From Crocinitomicaceae bacterium (GTDB lineage Bacteria; Bacteroidota; Bacteroidia; Flavobacteriales_D; Sanyastnellaceae): a stretch of 64,000 bases of DNA. Under the pieces are notes generated by a model. That model saw only the letters and a program-made list of their open reading frames with translations, did not search any database and was not told the origin of the DNA. The stretch lies in contig PACT01000009.1 of the NCBI GenBank assembly GCA_002700285.1, forward strand, positions 23,841-87,840. Reading direction: 5' to 3'. Shown piece after piece: positions 54,145 to 63,497 of this stretch; position 1 is the stretch's first letter, and every line of letters starts with the position of its first letter. The translations under genes and the position numbers were made by a program.

Positions 54145-54513
54145 ATGAATAAGCGCCTTGCTCTGTTATTTGGCATCATTGCTTTCAATGTAAATGTAAA
54201 TGCACAAGACACGATTTGTGTGATGGTGACACCCGATGAATTAATTACGTTTGATTATCAAACCAGTGAAGTTATAAATCGTCAGCCCCAAAATGCCTTT
54301 CTTCCCATCACGATTCATGTTGAAGACACAGAGGTACTTTGTTTGCATTTGTTAGATGAAAAGAGAAGGTTTAGAGATATTACAACGATTTGGGAGGATG
54401 GTGATCACCGCCACGATACGTTTGAAAGCAAAGATGATGTGTATTACACTCCCCACGGGTTTGGAGGCCTGGATGTTGAGGTGAGTGAAGCCCGAAAAAG
54501 AAAAAAAGAGTGA
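54145..54513 (+). CDS. small secreted hypothetical protein
   Basis: A 122-residue protein with a signal peptide (LALLFGIIAFNVNVNAQD). The mature part has DTICVMVTPDELITFDYQTS, EDTEVLCLHLLDEKRRFRD and a His/Asp-rich stretch EDGDHRHDTFESKDDVYYT, with two cysteines. The end is strongly charged (EARKRKKE). No family was recognised. The gene stands alone; 54514-54760 downstream contains no gene I can support. Confidence 0.6.
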   Translation: MNKRLALLFGIIAFNVNVNAQDTICVMVTPDELITFDYQTSEVINRQPQNAFLPITIHVEDTEVLCLHLLDEKRRFRDITTIWEDGDHRHDTFESKDDVYYTPHGFGGLDVEVSEARKRKKE

Positions 54514-54760
54514 GTTCCTGCCGCACTGACGTACGATTCGTCATTTAAAACACCCCTAAGATTGAGAAAGTTAAACCGTCCATTTATTCGTTATGAGAAA
54601 TTTTAAAAGTCAATAATCTCAAACGTTAGACGAAGGATGTATGATTTCAAATAATTGCTCGTTGGAGAAGCGGAGCGGGAAATCGAAACATTTCGAGAAT
54701 AATTTGAAGGACTGACATCAACGTCTTGAGCACTTCGTTCATGTAACTTTACACCGCAAC

Positions 54761-55939
54761 ATGAATAAAATGAAAATCACCCATCAGCTTCTAAGTACAT
54801 TGTCCACCACATTGATGCTGGTGATGGGTGGGCAGCTATACGCCCAAAGCCTGAGCGACATTTCCTTCGGGACGGATGAGACGTTTGAAGTGGTGACGTG
54901 GAATATCGAGTGGTTCCCAAAAAACGGCACTGCCACGGCGGATTCAGTAGGCAGGATTATTGAATCCCTTGACGTGGATGTGCTGGGGCTCCAAGAAATA
55001 GATGACACGACCCTGTTCCGACAAGTGGTCAATAACGTGCCAGGCTATGAACTGTTTATCGCAGAAGGTTGGTTTGGAGGACTTGCGTACGTCTATAAGA
55101 CGAGTACGGTAAATATCCAGTCCATCTATAAGATCTATGAGAGCTCTCTGTTCTGGAACCCGTTTCCCAGATCCCCACTAGTGATGGAACTCACATTTAT
55201 GGGGGAAGACATTGTAGTGATCAACAACCACTTCAAATGCTGTGGCAATGGCCTGCTCGACATGGGCAACTCCTCGGATGAGGAATACAGACGCTATGAA
55301 GCCAGCTCCCTGCTTAAAGAATACATCGATACAAATTTTGCTTCATCACGGGTGATCGTTTTGGGAGACCTCAACGACATCCTCACCGACAACTATGCAA
55401 ACAACGTGTTTAAGGTGTTTTTAGAGGACCCCACACACTACCAGTTTGCAGATGAGGCGATTGCTTCCGGCGCACAGTCAGGATGGTCCTATCCAGGTTG
55501 GCCTTCACACCTCGACCACATCCTCATCACAGACGCGCTCTTCGCGGATCTTTCAAATCCTGGCGCTGAAGTCGCTACAATTAAAGTTGATGAGTTCATG
55601 TCGGGGGGATTTTCAAGCTATGACTATTACATTTCCGACCACAGACCCGTGGGGATGAAAATCCAAGTGTCTCCCGCTGCAGTGCCTTCAGTGGAAGGAT
55701 CACTCTCCCACATCGAGATCTTCCCCAACCCCACACTCGGGCAGGTATCCATCGACCTGACAAAATGCCTCCATCCTACTGAACTTAACATCACGGATAT
55801 ACATGGCAAATCCATCTACACCATGCATTGTCCGAAAGGCGATTTGATCGATGTCAACCTCGAAGGACCCGCAGGAATATATCTGCTCAGTCTCGAATCT
55901 GGGAAGACCAAATCTGTGACGAGGTTGATGAAAGAGTAA
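54761..55939 (+). CDS. T9SS-secreted endonuclease/exonuclease/phosphatase family protein
   Basis: About 392 residues (ATG 54761; another at 54770). Signal peptide up to LYAQS. The catalytic fold has VVTWNIEWFP (N, metal region), LDVDVLGLQEIDD (Glu), VVINNHFKC, VIVLGDLNDI (Asp, Asn) and SHLDHILIT plus YYISDHRPVGMKI with the catalytic histidine. So it is an EEP nuclease/phosphatase (DNase I-like). The T9SS type A domain ends it (IEIFPNPTLGQVSIDL). Likely extracellular DNase or phosphodiesterase. The closest alternatives are inositol-phosphatase-like members. A TAACTTTA box about 10-17 nt before the ATG suggests its promoter. Confidence 0.92.
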   Translation: MNKMKITHQLLSTLSTTLMLVMGGQLYAQSLSDISFGTDETFEVVTWNIEWFPKNGTATADSVGRIIESLDVDVLGLQEIDDTTLFRQVVNNVPGYELFIAEGWFGGLAYVYKTSTVNIQSIYKIYESSLFWNPFPRSPLVMELTFMGEDIVVINNHFKCCGNGLLDMGNSSDEEYRRYEASSLLKEYIDTNFASSRVIVLGDLNDILTDNYANNVFKVFLEDPTHYQFADEAIASGAQSGWSYPGWPSHLDHILITDALFADLSNPGAEVATIKVDEFMSGGFSSYDYYISDHRPVGMKIQVSPAAVPSVEGSLSHIEIFPNPTLGQVSIDLTKCLHPTELNITDIHGKSIYTMHCPKGDLIDVNLEGPAGIYLLSLESGKTKSVTRLMKE

Positions 55940-55992
55940 AAATTTCTGTATGAAGAGAACCCTGGGAGGGTCAAGTGAGACGTATCACGGTG

Positions 55993-57684
55993 TTAGTCGA
56001 CCATGGGACAATCTGCACCGAACGCTCCAAGAATCATCAAAAGGTCTGTGACAGTCACGACAAGGTCGTCATCGATGTCGTTCACGCATGATTCTTGGCA
56101 TCCAAAATCACTGAGGAGCAACAACAAATCGTCTACACCCACAATTCCATCCTGATTTATATCTGCATGACAACTTCCAAGTCCTTTGGTGAGAACAATT
56201 CCCAATCGATTCATCCCAAGGGTGTCATCCCAAACATCCTCGCCGCTGCCAAGATAACTTGCAATGCGAATGGCATATTTCGGATGGCTTGACACAGACA
56301 TATGTGGGTCTTTAAGGAATAAAAGACACTCATATACACCCGAGGGCAATGCCTCCACGTCAAGGTGCTGAGTGACTTGAACCACCTCTCCAGGGTTCCA
56401 GGTTCTTGGATCCGAGTTCACGTCGAAGTGAACAATTTCGGAGCCGTCTGTGGCGCGCAACACAACCTCGACCTCACGAGGATTAAAAGGTGCCGCGAAT
56501 CCAACGTTTTGAATAGAAAACGAAATCTCAGCCATGGATGATGCATCAGGATTATATACCATGGATGCGTTGAGAAGCTCAAATCGATATCCCAGCCTAC
56601 GGTTGATCTCATCGATACATCCGCCCTCTACCCAATCGTTGTTCACGTCATTGTTGTAAGTACTGTTTAAGAAGGAAACATGCATCTGCTCCAGTTCCAA
56701 TTGAACCTGACCTCCATCCGTTTCACTACAGTTGTTCTGGGGGTTATAGCCATCATAGCACGTCTCCCCTCCCACGACCACGAACTTGCTCTCGTCTCGC
56801 AGGTAAGGTCTCAAATGGGTTGTGTCCGCAGATGCATAGGGCTGTCCTGAATGCCCGAGATCGTTGTAGGTTCCGTAGTCGTCCCAACTGGAAAGCATAC
56901 AATCGATGTGAAAACCAATCCTGGCTTCATTAACTCCGGAATAGGCATATGCTGAATCCATGGTGCTTGATGTTGTAGGCGCACTTGGGCCATGGATAAA
57001 TTTCTGCTTCATTTGGGGGGTACGAACTTGCACCATTCTGTCTTCTGGCAAAACAGACAGCAGGGAGTCCAAAACAAGTGAGCGTAAGGCCCAATCCTCG
57101 TCACTTAAAAACCCATCATCTCCAGGAGATCCAAAATAGTCCGTGTAGTACCCCTCTCCATAAGCCCCGATGAAACCCAACTGCATGAGGGCAATGACAT
57201 CTACATTTTCTTCAATCACATCTGCCAGTTGCCCCATGTGCAAGAGGACATTGTCTAGGTTGCTATCTCCATATAAGGCATTCGGATCTTCCACTGTGGG
57301 ACCCAATACCTCATCAATGTAAGCAAACCTCAGGATCAACTTGACACCATATTCTCTCGCCAGGTTAAAATCCGATTCCAGCGACTCCATGACGCTTTCT
57401 GGAAGAGGAGATTCCTGGAAACCGTCCAGAATGACCATTCGCAATATCAAAGAATTGCATGTTTGGAAACCCGATGAATACGGTGTGTGCAAATCAGAAT
57501 ACACGCTCAAAGAGTACGCGCTAAGCATATCCCAATCAGAAGCCAATGTGCTCATTTGGGTATAAAAACCGCGCTCAGGATTACAGAAAATCTCATCGGA
57601 AGGAAGGAATTCTGCATGATTTTGTCCTTTTACAGAGAAGGCAAACATCCAGAGAAATAGGATAAAATTGAATCTGAGCCACAT
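55993..57684 (-). CDS. secreted DUF4874/DUF4832 protein with a dockerin-like C-terminus
   Basis: A 563-residue secreted protein (signal peptide ending VKGQ). The N-terminal DUF4874 has CNPERGFYTQM, LILRMVILDGFQESPLPE, GVKLILRFAYIDEV and LQLGFIGAYGEGYYTDYFG, a TIM-barrel-like glycosidase-type fold. A DUF4832 part follows (about 360-500). The end has two EF-hand-like repeats, CHADINQDGIVGVDDLLLLL and DIDDDLVVTVTDLLMILGAF, closing in DCPMVD, very similar to the tail of the copper monooxygenase at 19.7 kb; there is no T9SS domain. A perfect -7 box TAAATTTG (57689-57696) is only a few bases from the ATG, so a leaderless mRNA is possible. Function: polysaccharide-related, inferred. Confidence 0.87.
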   Translation of the reverse strand: MWLRFNFILFLWMFAFSVKGQNHAEFLPSDEIFCNPERGFYTQMSTLASDWDMLSAYSLSVYSDLHTPYSSGFQTCNSLILRMVILDGFQESPLPESVMESLESDFNLAREYGVKLILRFAYIDEVLGPTVEDPNALYGDSNLDNVLLHMGQLADVIEENVDVIALMQLGFIGAYGEGYYTDYFGSPGDDGFLSDEDWALRSLVLDSLLSVLPEDRMVQVRTPQMKQKFIHGPSAPTTSSTMDSAYAYSGVNEARIGFHIDCMLSSWDDYGTYNDLGHSGQPYASADTTHLRPYLRDESKFVVVGGETCYDGYNPQNNCSETDGGQVQLELEQMHVSFLNSTYNNDVNNDWVEGGCIDEINRRLGYRFELLNASMVYNPDASSMAEISFSIQNVGFAAPFNPREVEVVLRATDGSEIVHFDVNSDPRTWNPGEVVQVTQHLDVEALPSGVYECLLFLKDPHMSVSSHPKYAIRIASYLGSGEDVWDDTLGMNRLGIVLTKGLGSCHADINQDGIVGVDDLLLLLSDFGCQESCVNDIDDDLVVTVTDLLMILGAFGADCPMVD

Positions 57685-57811
57685 AAAACAAATTTAACCA
57701 AGTTTTATCTGTAAACTGATGATTGACAACCTTAACCGCTTATTTAAATGGCTGGACCTAGAATGACAGACGCCGAAAACCCTCAACCCCGATTTGGTCA
57801 AGTAGATTTTT

Positions 57812-58330
57812 TTACTCGAAATACCAGCGATGGCTGAATGTCATTATGGCAAAGGAGTCAAGGCTTAACCCATATAAATCGGTTCCGGCCAAGCCAGCCT
57901 CAACAGAGAAATTCCATTCGCCGCAAAGCAAATGTGTACGCTCACTGCCCCGCCGCTCTAACCGCTTTTTCATTCGCTTAGAAACCTCCTGAGAACAACG
58001 GTTGTTGGGAATCCCCACTTGTAGATAAAGATGAGCCGGAAAAATCCTTATCCCCCCGGTCACACTTCGTCCTGTACGGAGGTCCTTGAATCCTCTTCCA
58101 ATTTTCATCGTCACAAGGCTAGGCACAGCTAGGCCATATTGAAAATCCCAAAAAGACGTCTCAGAGACAAAAGTTTGATGTCCGTATAAGACGGAAAGGC
58201 CCGGTGAAATTTCCAATTCAGAGTCTGTGTAGCTGAGGCCAACGTTGGTCTCCAAGTATGTGAGTTTGTCTTGAGCATAGAAGCTCGAAAAGCAGAGCAG
58301 TCCGCTCAAAATCCCAATCAAAATTCTCAT
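57812..58330 (-). CDS. secreted hypothetical protein (probable small beta-barrel)
   Basis: A 172-residue protein with a signal peptide (ILIGILSGLLCFSSFYAQ). The rest shows alternating strands (LETNVGLSYTDSELEISPGL, WDFQYGLAVPSLVTMKIG, VTGGIRIFPAHLYLQVGIPN, EWNFSVEAGLAGTDLYGL) ending in an aromatic residue (MTFSHRWYFE), as in small outer-membrane barrels. No family recognised. A Cys-Arg-rich loop lies in the middle. It is divergent from the TonB-dependent receptor and separated from it by about 110 bp with the receptor promoter. Confidence 0.6.
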   Translation of the reverse strand: MRILIGILSGLLCFSSFYAQDKLTYLETNVGLSYTDSELEISPGLSVLYGHQTFVSETSFWDFQYGLAVPSLVTMKIGRGFKDLRTGRSVTGGIRIFPAHLYLQVGIPNNRCSQEVSKRMKKRLERRGSERTHLLCGEWNFSVEAGLAGTDLYGLSLDSFAIMTFSHRWYFE

Positions 58331-58416
58331 TGTAGTGGTTTTGTTAGAACAGCAAAAATAAATATCATCTGTTAAAACCCGCTGTGTTTCATTTACAAAA
58401 TTGCTGACTTCCTTAT

Positions 58417-58424
58417 TATGTTTG
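58417..58424 (+). promoter_or_regulatory. putative -7 element (TATGTTTG) of the TonB-dependent receptor
   Basis: TATGTTTG fits TAnnTTTG exactly and lies 35 nt before the ATG at 58459. A TTTA at 58392-58395 could be the degenerate -33 element. Confidence 0.5.
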
Positions 58425-58458
58425 CACGCTGGAACAAGTGGGCGTCAAAAAAAAGCAA

Positions 58459-60777
58459 ATGGATTTAAAATTAACGTTGACAATACTATTTGCAACAAGC
58501 ATATTCACTCTTTCATTCGGTCAAGTGGGAACGGTTTATGGCACTGCTAGAGTGGACAACAACACACAAGCCTTTACAACCATTTCCATCTCTACAAATC
58601 CAACAAAAGGCACATTTACTGATTCAAATGGAAATTTCGAGATTGGAAATATATCCTATGGAACATACACCGTAACAGCTTCATTTGTCGGATATACAAC
58701 GGTGACAAAAACGGTGACACTCAATGATACCAATCCTCAATTTGAGTTAAACTTTAATTTGGATGACAATTTAAATGTACTAGACCAAATTGTCATCACC
58801 GGCACAAAAACAACCAAAAGGCAAACAAATTCCCCTGTCATTGTAGGCATTATTAACAGCAAAACACTCAATAATGTACAGGCATGTAATTTGTCTGAAG
58901 GGTTGAAGTTTCAACCAGGCTTAAGGGTTGAAACAAATTGCCAAACGTGCAACTACAACCAATTGCGGATGAATGGATTGGCAGGTGGATATTCTCAAAT
59001 CCTCATTAATGGCCGTCCTATTTTCAGTCCCTTAACAGGTCTGTATGGATTAGAACAATTGCCCACAAATATGATAGAAAGAATAGAGGTTGTGAGAGGT
59101 GGTGGTTCTTCATTATACGGCTCGAGTGCCATCGGTGGAACTGTTAATGTGATTACGAAAGTCCCCAAGAAAAATGCGTATGAATTCAATTCCTTTTATC
59201 AAAATATAAACGGAAAAGCAGACAACTTGGTGCTGAGCGGAAATACGTCTTTGGTGTCTAAAAACCGGAACTTAGGCGCGGCCTTCTTTTTTAACCTCAG
59301 TGAAAGAGAATGGTATGATGACAATGGGGATCATTACTCTGAATTGCCCAAACTGGAAAACACCTCATTTGGCACAAACCTATTCTATACCCCGAATAAC
59401 AATCAGAAATTAGAAATGAGCCTCAGCCATTTAAATGAATATAGATATGGTGGAGAAATGGTCGAAATGCCTGCTGAGCTCACACAACAATCAGAAGAGC
59501 GATCCACACAAGTGTGGATGGGAAGTGCCGACCATCACATAAATTTCAATGATGACCATTCTTCAATGATCGCTTACGTGGCTGGACAAAACACGAAGCG
59601 GACACACTATACAGGGATATTCCCAGATGAAGAGCCACAAATCCAAGCGCATCTAGATGCCCCGCCTTATGGCACCTCAGACGTAGTGACATACCAGGGA
59701 GGGCTTCAACTGAATCACAAAGCAAACGGATTGATCGCTGGAACAAATACGTTGACTTTGGGCACAGAATACGTCTATGACGATGTGTTTGATGAAATTT
59801 CCTCCTACAATTATCTCATCGACCAAACCACTAAAGATTTTGGCGCGTTTTTACAAAGCGATTGGGAAATATCTCCTTCTTTCAATCTTCTTTCAGGCGT
59901 AAGAACCGACAAACACAACTTGATTGATGATTTGGTTTTTAACCCAAGGGCATCACTGCTGTACAAAGTTAAAAGCAACACGCAGTTTAGGCTGAGTTAT
60001 GGAACAGGCTTTAGAGCGCCTCAGGCGTTCGACACAGACTTACATATTGCTTTTGCAGGGGGTGGAATTTCCCGCGTTTCATTGTCTCCTGATTTGATTC
60101 CTGAAAAATCAAAAAGCTACAGTGCGTCTGTGAATTATGACAAACCATCTGAACAATCTATCGTGGGTTTTACATTAGAAGGCTTTTACACCAGATTGGA
60201 GGACGCGTTTTTTCTTCAACCCATCGGACAAGATGCGTTTGGTGAGGTCTTTGAAAAGCAAAACGGACAAGGCGCCACGGTGCAGGGTGTCACTTTAGAA
60301 TTAAGGGCCAACTTCGACAAGAAAGCACAAATAGAATCAGGATTCACAATACAATCCAGTGAATTCGATGAGAAGGTTGAATATATCGAGGGCGTTGAAG
60401 GGATAAGAGAATTTACAAGAACACCTCGCCATTATGGATATTCTACGTTAACCTTTGCCCCAAACAAGAATGTGAATGCCAGCCTCAATTACGTGTATAC
60501 GGGTGAAATGGTGATGCCTCATTTTGCGGGTGCACCCAATCAATTGGTCGATGAAATGTATACGTCAAATGCATTTTCTGAGTTAAGCACAAAGATCGGT
60601 TACACGATTGGAATTGAAAAGTTCAAATCACAAATAGAGATCTATGGGGGTGTGAAGAATATGTTCAATGCCTATCAATCCAACTTTGATGTTGGAAAAA
60701 ACCGAGATAGCAATTTTGTCTTTGGACCTTCACTTCCCAGAACCATTTACTTGGGCATCAAATTGATGTCAAAGTAA
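58459..60777 (+). CDS. TonB-dependent outer-membrane receptor
   Basis: About 772 residues from the ATG at 58459; a GTG at 58438 adds seven. Signal peptide MDLKLTLTILFATSIFTLSF. The carboxypeptidase-regulatory-like domain (GTVYGTARVDNNTQAFTTIS ... GNFEIGNISYGTYTVTASFV) is followed by the plug (TNSPVIVGIINSKTLNNV, LINGRPIFSPLTGLYGLEQL, IEVVRGGGSSLYGSSAIGGT) and a 22-strand-type barrel with aromatic-rich end (PRTIYLGIKLMSK). A plug cysteine pair (CQTCNYNQLRMNG) is common in receptors of heme or siderophore type. The ligand is not certain; iron, cobalamin or metal complexes are all possible. Confidence 0.95.
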   Translation: MDLKLTLTILFATSIFTLSFGQVGTVYGTARVDNNTQAFTTISISTNPTKGTFTDSNGNFEIGNISYGTYTVTASFVGYTTVTKTVTLNDTNPQFELNFNLDDNLNVLDQIVITGTKTTKRQTNSPVIVGIINSKTLNNVQACNLSEGLKFQPGLRVETNCQTCNYNQLRMNGLAGGYSQILINGRPIFSPLTGLYGLEQLPTNMIERIEVVRGGGSSLYGSSAIGGTVNVITKVPKKNAYEFNSFYQNINGKADNLVLSGNTSLVSKNRNLGAAFFFNLSEREWYDDNGDHYSELPKLENTSFGTNLFYTPNNNQKLEMSLSHLNEYRYGGEMVEMPAELTQQSEERSTQVWMGSADHHINFNDDHSSMIAYVAGQNTKRTHYTGIFPDEEPQIQAHLDAPPYGTSDVVTYQGGLQLNHKANGLIAGTNTLTLGTEYVYDDVFDEISSYNYLIDQTTKDFGAFLQSDWEISPSFNLLSGVRTDKHNLIDDLVFNPRASLLYKVKSNTQFRLSYGTGFRAPQAFDTDLHIAFAGGGISRVSLSPDLIPEKSKSYSASVNYDKPSEQSIVGFTLEGFYTRLEDAFFLQPIGQDAFGEVFEKQNGQGATVQGVTLELRANFDKKAQIESGFTIQSSEFDEKVEYIEGVEGIREFTRTPRHYGYSTLTFAPNKNVNASLNYVYTGEMVMPHFAGAPNQLVDEMYTSNAFSELSTKIGYTIGIEKFKSQIEIYGGVKNMFNAYQSNFDVGKNRDSNFVFGPSLPRTIYLGIKLMSK

Positions 60778-60889
60778 ACCCAAGAAACCTTACGCCTTGG
60801 ACAATCTAAACATCGGCGTGAAGAGGATTCAAGAAGCCGGAGAATAAAGCGACCCGAGAAAACAAAGGAGACAATGGGCTTACTCGTTC

Positions 60890-61792
60890 TCAGCCTGCGG
60901 GGTAACAACCAATTTTAATTAAATCTGCGCCGCTTTCTATCCATCCTTCCTGACCAGAAACGCGAATTTTAACCCAATTTTTAAAATAAAAATCAGATTG
61001 TATGGGATTCTCAACAGCCATGACGAGCAATGTGACTTCTGTGTTTGGATCTAAAGTCACCGTCTTCGTCGCTAGAGGGGTGTCACCAAATGGATCAATG
61101 ATGATGTCTAATTCACAAGCATTCGGCGGGAATTTGGCACCCTCTTTTACCTTTAAAATGTAAAAGTCATTGATACGCGGGATCTTGAGTGTATCGAGTT
61201 CCAGATGCAACATGTCAGACCTTTCTGTAAAATTAAATGGCAATTCATACCCAAAATATCCAGCCCACCCTTCCCCTTTGATTTCACCATTCTCCGAGAT
61301 GAAACTGCCCGCGATCTGACAGATGTCAGATTGCTTGATGGTGTGTTCTTGGAGTTGCAAGAATGAAACCACTTGAAACCCTGGCGCAGAAGGAGAGAAC
61401 TCTAAATCGAATTGAAGTAGGGTCATTTTCTCATCAGAACGAATCTCAGATACATAGACTGAATTACTGGCTTCTATAAGAAAGTTCCGATCTATAGACA
61501 ATTCATCATTGAATAGATCTGTTTGCAAAACGCCATTCTTATAGAGAGACAAACTTTCTGTGGTGCAACTCTCGGTGTGTGTTGGATTGTTTGTCGTATC
61601 AGGAGCCATACAGACCTGGTTTTCATAAAGTTGATAGCGCGTATTTTCAATACGAACAGAATATATCAATTCCGTTTTTTCATAAAATTGCACGTCAGAA
61701 ATGCTTGATATGTCAGTGCGAACAGCTTCAGGTGTGTCTGAACAGCTGCTCAGAATCAAAATAATACAGAAAAATAAAGAGGTCAATTTCAT
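60890..61792 (-). CDS. lipoprotein of unknown function
   Basis: A 300-residue lipoprotein; the lipobox is LILSSC at about residues 12-17. The mature protein is acidic and contains cysteine pairs (QVCMAPDTTNNPTHTESCTT) and several repeats with beta pattern (VSFLQLQEHTIKQSDICQIA). The end has VKIRVSGQEGWIESGADLIK, resembling an SH3-like segment, WIxSGAD. No named family recognised. It follows the receptor in convergent orientation (113 bp gap) and is divergent from crtI. The 61793-61978 interval has no gene. Confidence 0.65.
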   Translation of the reverse strand: MKLTSLFFCIILILSSCSDTPEAVRTDISSISDVQFYEKTELIYSVRIENTRYQLYENQVCMAPDTTNNPTHTESCTTESLSLYKNGVLQTDLFNDELSIDRNFLIEASNSVYVSEIRSDEKMTLLQFDLEFSPSAPGFQVVSFLQLQEHTIKQSDICQIAGSFISENGEIKGEGWAGYFGYELPFNFTERSDMLHLELDTLKIPRINDFYILKVKEGAKFPPNACELDIIIDPFGDTPLATKTVTLDPNTEVTLLVMAVENPIQSDFYFKNWVKIRVSGQEGWIESGADLIKIGCYPAG

Positions 61793-61978
61793 ACCTGTAA
61801 GATTACAATGAAAACGTCAGCTTAAATCCCAAAAATTCAATCGTTTAATTACACTAAAAAACAAAAGGTAGATAGATCAAAAAAAGCATAGAACAACAAT
61901 GAAATATCCTCACGCATTTAAGTAGAACTGAACAACAATATCGTATAAATTAGCGGAATATTATTTCCTCAACAGTCT

Positions 61979-63445
61979 ATGAAAAAAGTGATCGTAATAG
62001 GTAGTGGTTTTGCTGGTTTAAGCGCTGCAGCATATCTCTCAAAAGAAGGCTTTGATGTCACTGTTGTGGAGAAAAATAAGCAAATTGGTGGTCGCGCTAG
62101 AAATTACAAGGCGAACGGTTACACATTTGATATGGGGCCGAGCTGGTACTGGATGCCTGAAATTTTTGACAATTTCTTTCACAGTTTTAATCACACCACA
62201 AAGGATTTTTATGAACTGAAAAAATTAGATCCTGGCTTTAAAATTGTATTTGACAATGCCGATATGATCCTTCCTGCGAATTGGAATGAAATATGTGATT
62301 TATTTGATCGCCACGAAGACAACGGCGCAAAGAAGTTAAATAAGTTCATGGAAGATGCAGAAAAAAAGTACAGTATAGGCCTCCGGTTTTTATATAATTC
62401 CCCTGGACTTTCTGTCACTGAACTGCTGAAAAAAGATGTGTTATTTAACGCAAATAAATTACAATTACTGACCTCGTACAGAAAACATATTAAAAGACAT
62501 TTTACGGACCCTAGATTAATCAGCTTGTTAGAGTTTCCTGTCCTTTTTTTAGGAACATCCGCAGAGAGTGCACCTGCCCTATACAGTCTGATGGCCTATT
62601 CTGGCATTAAACAAGGCACGTTTTATCCCATGGGAGGCTTTGCGAAAGTCATTGACAGTATGGCCGAAGTATGTAAAACCAATGGCGTCAAATTTTTGTT
62701 AGATGAACAAGTAACTAAAATCAACATCTCTAACAAAAAAGCAGAATCTGTCACCACAAAAACGCAAGAATTACCAGCTGACTTTGTTGTCGGGGCAGCA
62801 GACTACGCGCATATTGAATCAAAATTACTTGACACAAAATACCAAAACTATGATGCTTCATACTGGGAGAGCAGAGAATTTTCACCCTCAGCACTTTTAT
62901 TTTATCTCGGCGTCAATAAAAAATTAAACAATCTTGAACACCATACATTGTTTTTTGATGAAGACATGGAAAAGCTTTCTCAAGAAATTTATGACACCAA
63001 GGTTTGGCCTGAAAAGCCTCTTTTCTATACATGTTGCCCTGCAAAATCAGAAGAAGGTTTGGCCCCCGAGGGGAAAGAAAACCTTTTCATCTTAATGCCT
63101 ATTTCTGCTGGGCTTGAGGATACCGAAGCGCTTCGCGAAAAGTATTTCCAAATTATTCTCAAAAGACTTGAGCGATACTGCAATCAGGAGATACTATCGG
63201 ACATTGAATATAAGAAAAGCTATTGCATCAAGAACTTTGAAGAAGATTATTTCGCTTACAAAGGAAATGCATATGGCCTCGCAAATACATTGATGCAAAC
63301 AGCCAACCTGAAACCTCGAATTAAAAACAAAAAGGTCAGCAATCTCTATTATTGTGGCCAATTAACAGTGCCAGGACCTGGCGTTCCACCTTCAATAATT
63401 TCAGGACAACTCGTCGCAGAACAAATCATTAAAAGAAATAAATAA
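61979..63445 (+). CDS. crtI: phytoene desaturase (CrtI type)
   Basis: A 488-residue FAD enzyme. N-terminus: MKKVIVIGSGFAGLSAAAYL and VTVVEKNKQIGGRARNY (FAD and GG motifs), then FDMGPSWYWMPEIFDNFF. C-terminal CrtI signature: LYYCGQLTVPGPGVPPSIIS. Reaction: four-step desaturation of phytoene to lycopene, a carotenoid step that could supply retinal for proteorhodopsin. The codon use is richer in A+T (TTA, AAA, AAT) than in most neighbours. crtB, crtY and blh are absent from the window; in many Flavobacteria crtB follows directly, here the gene is followed by a convergent unrelated gene. Confidence 0.94.
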   Translation: MKKVIVIGSGFAGLSAAAYLSKEGFDVTVVEKNKQIGGRARNYKANGYTFDMGPSWYWMPEIFDNFFHSFNHTTKDFYELKKLDPGFKIVFDNADMILPANWNEICDLFDRHEDNGAKKLNKFMEDAEKKYSIGLRFLYNSPGLSVTELLKKDVLFNANKLQLLTSYRKHIKRHFTDPRLISLLEFPVLFLGTSAESAPALYSLMAYSGIKQGTFYPMGGFAKVIDSMAEVCKTNGVKFLLDEQVTKINISNKKAESVTTKTQELPADFVVGAADYAHIESKLLDTKYQNYDASYWESREFSPSALLFYLGVNKKLNNLEHHTLFFDEDMEKLSQEIYDTKVWPEKPLFYTCCPAKSEEGLAPEGKENLFILMPISAGLEDTEALREKYFQIILKRLERYCNQEILSDIEYKKSYCIKNFEEDYFAYKGNAYGLANTLMQTANLKPRIKNKKVSNLYYCGQLTVPGPGVPPSIISGQLVAEQIIKRNK

Positions 63446-63497
63446 AAGCGATTTCCAAGAACAACGATTGGAAAAGCGGGACGCGTTTATCTCCTCA

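Noticed and set aside
54514..54760. Possible small gene or RNA in the 247-bp gap before the nuclease gene
   Set aside because: Only a weak 5-bp hairpin (54527-54543) is visible; no frame or conserved RNA structure could be supported.
63452..63474. Hairpin between crtI and the partial gene as a terminator
   Set aside because: The 7-bp stem TTTCCAA/TTGGAAA has no T-run on either side, so support is too weak.
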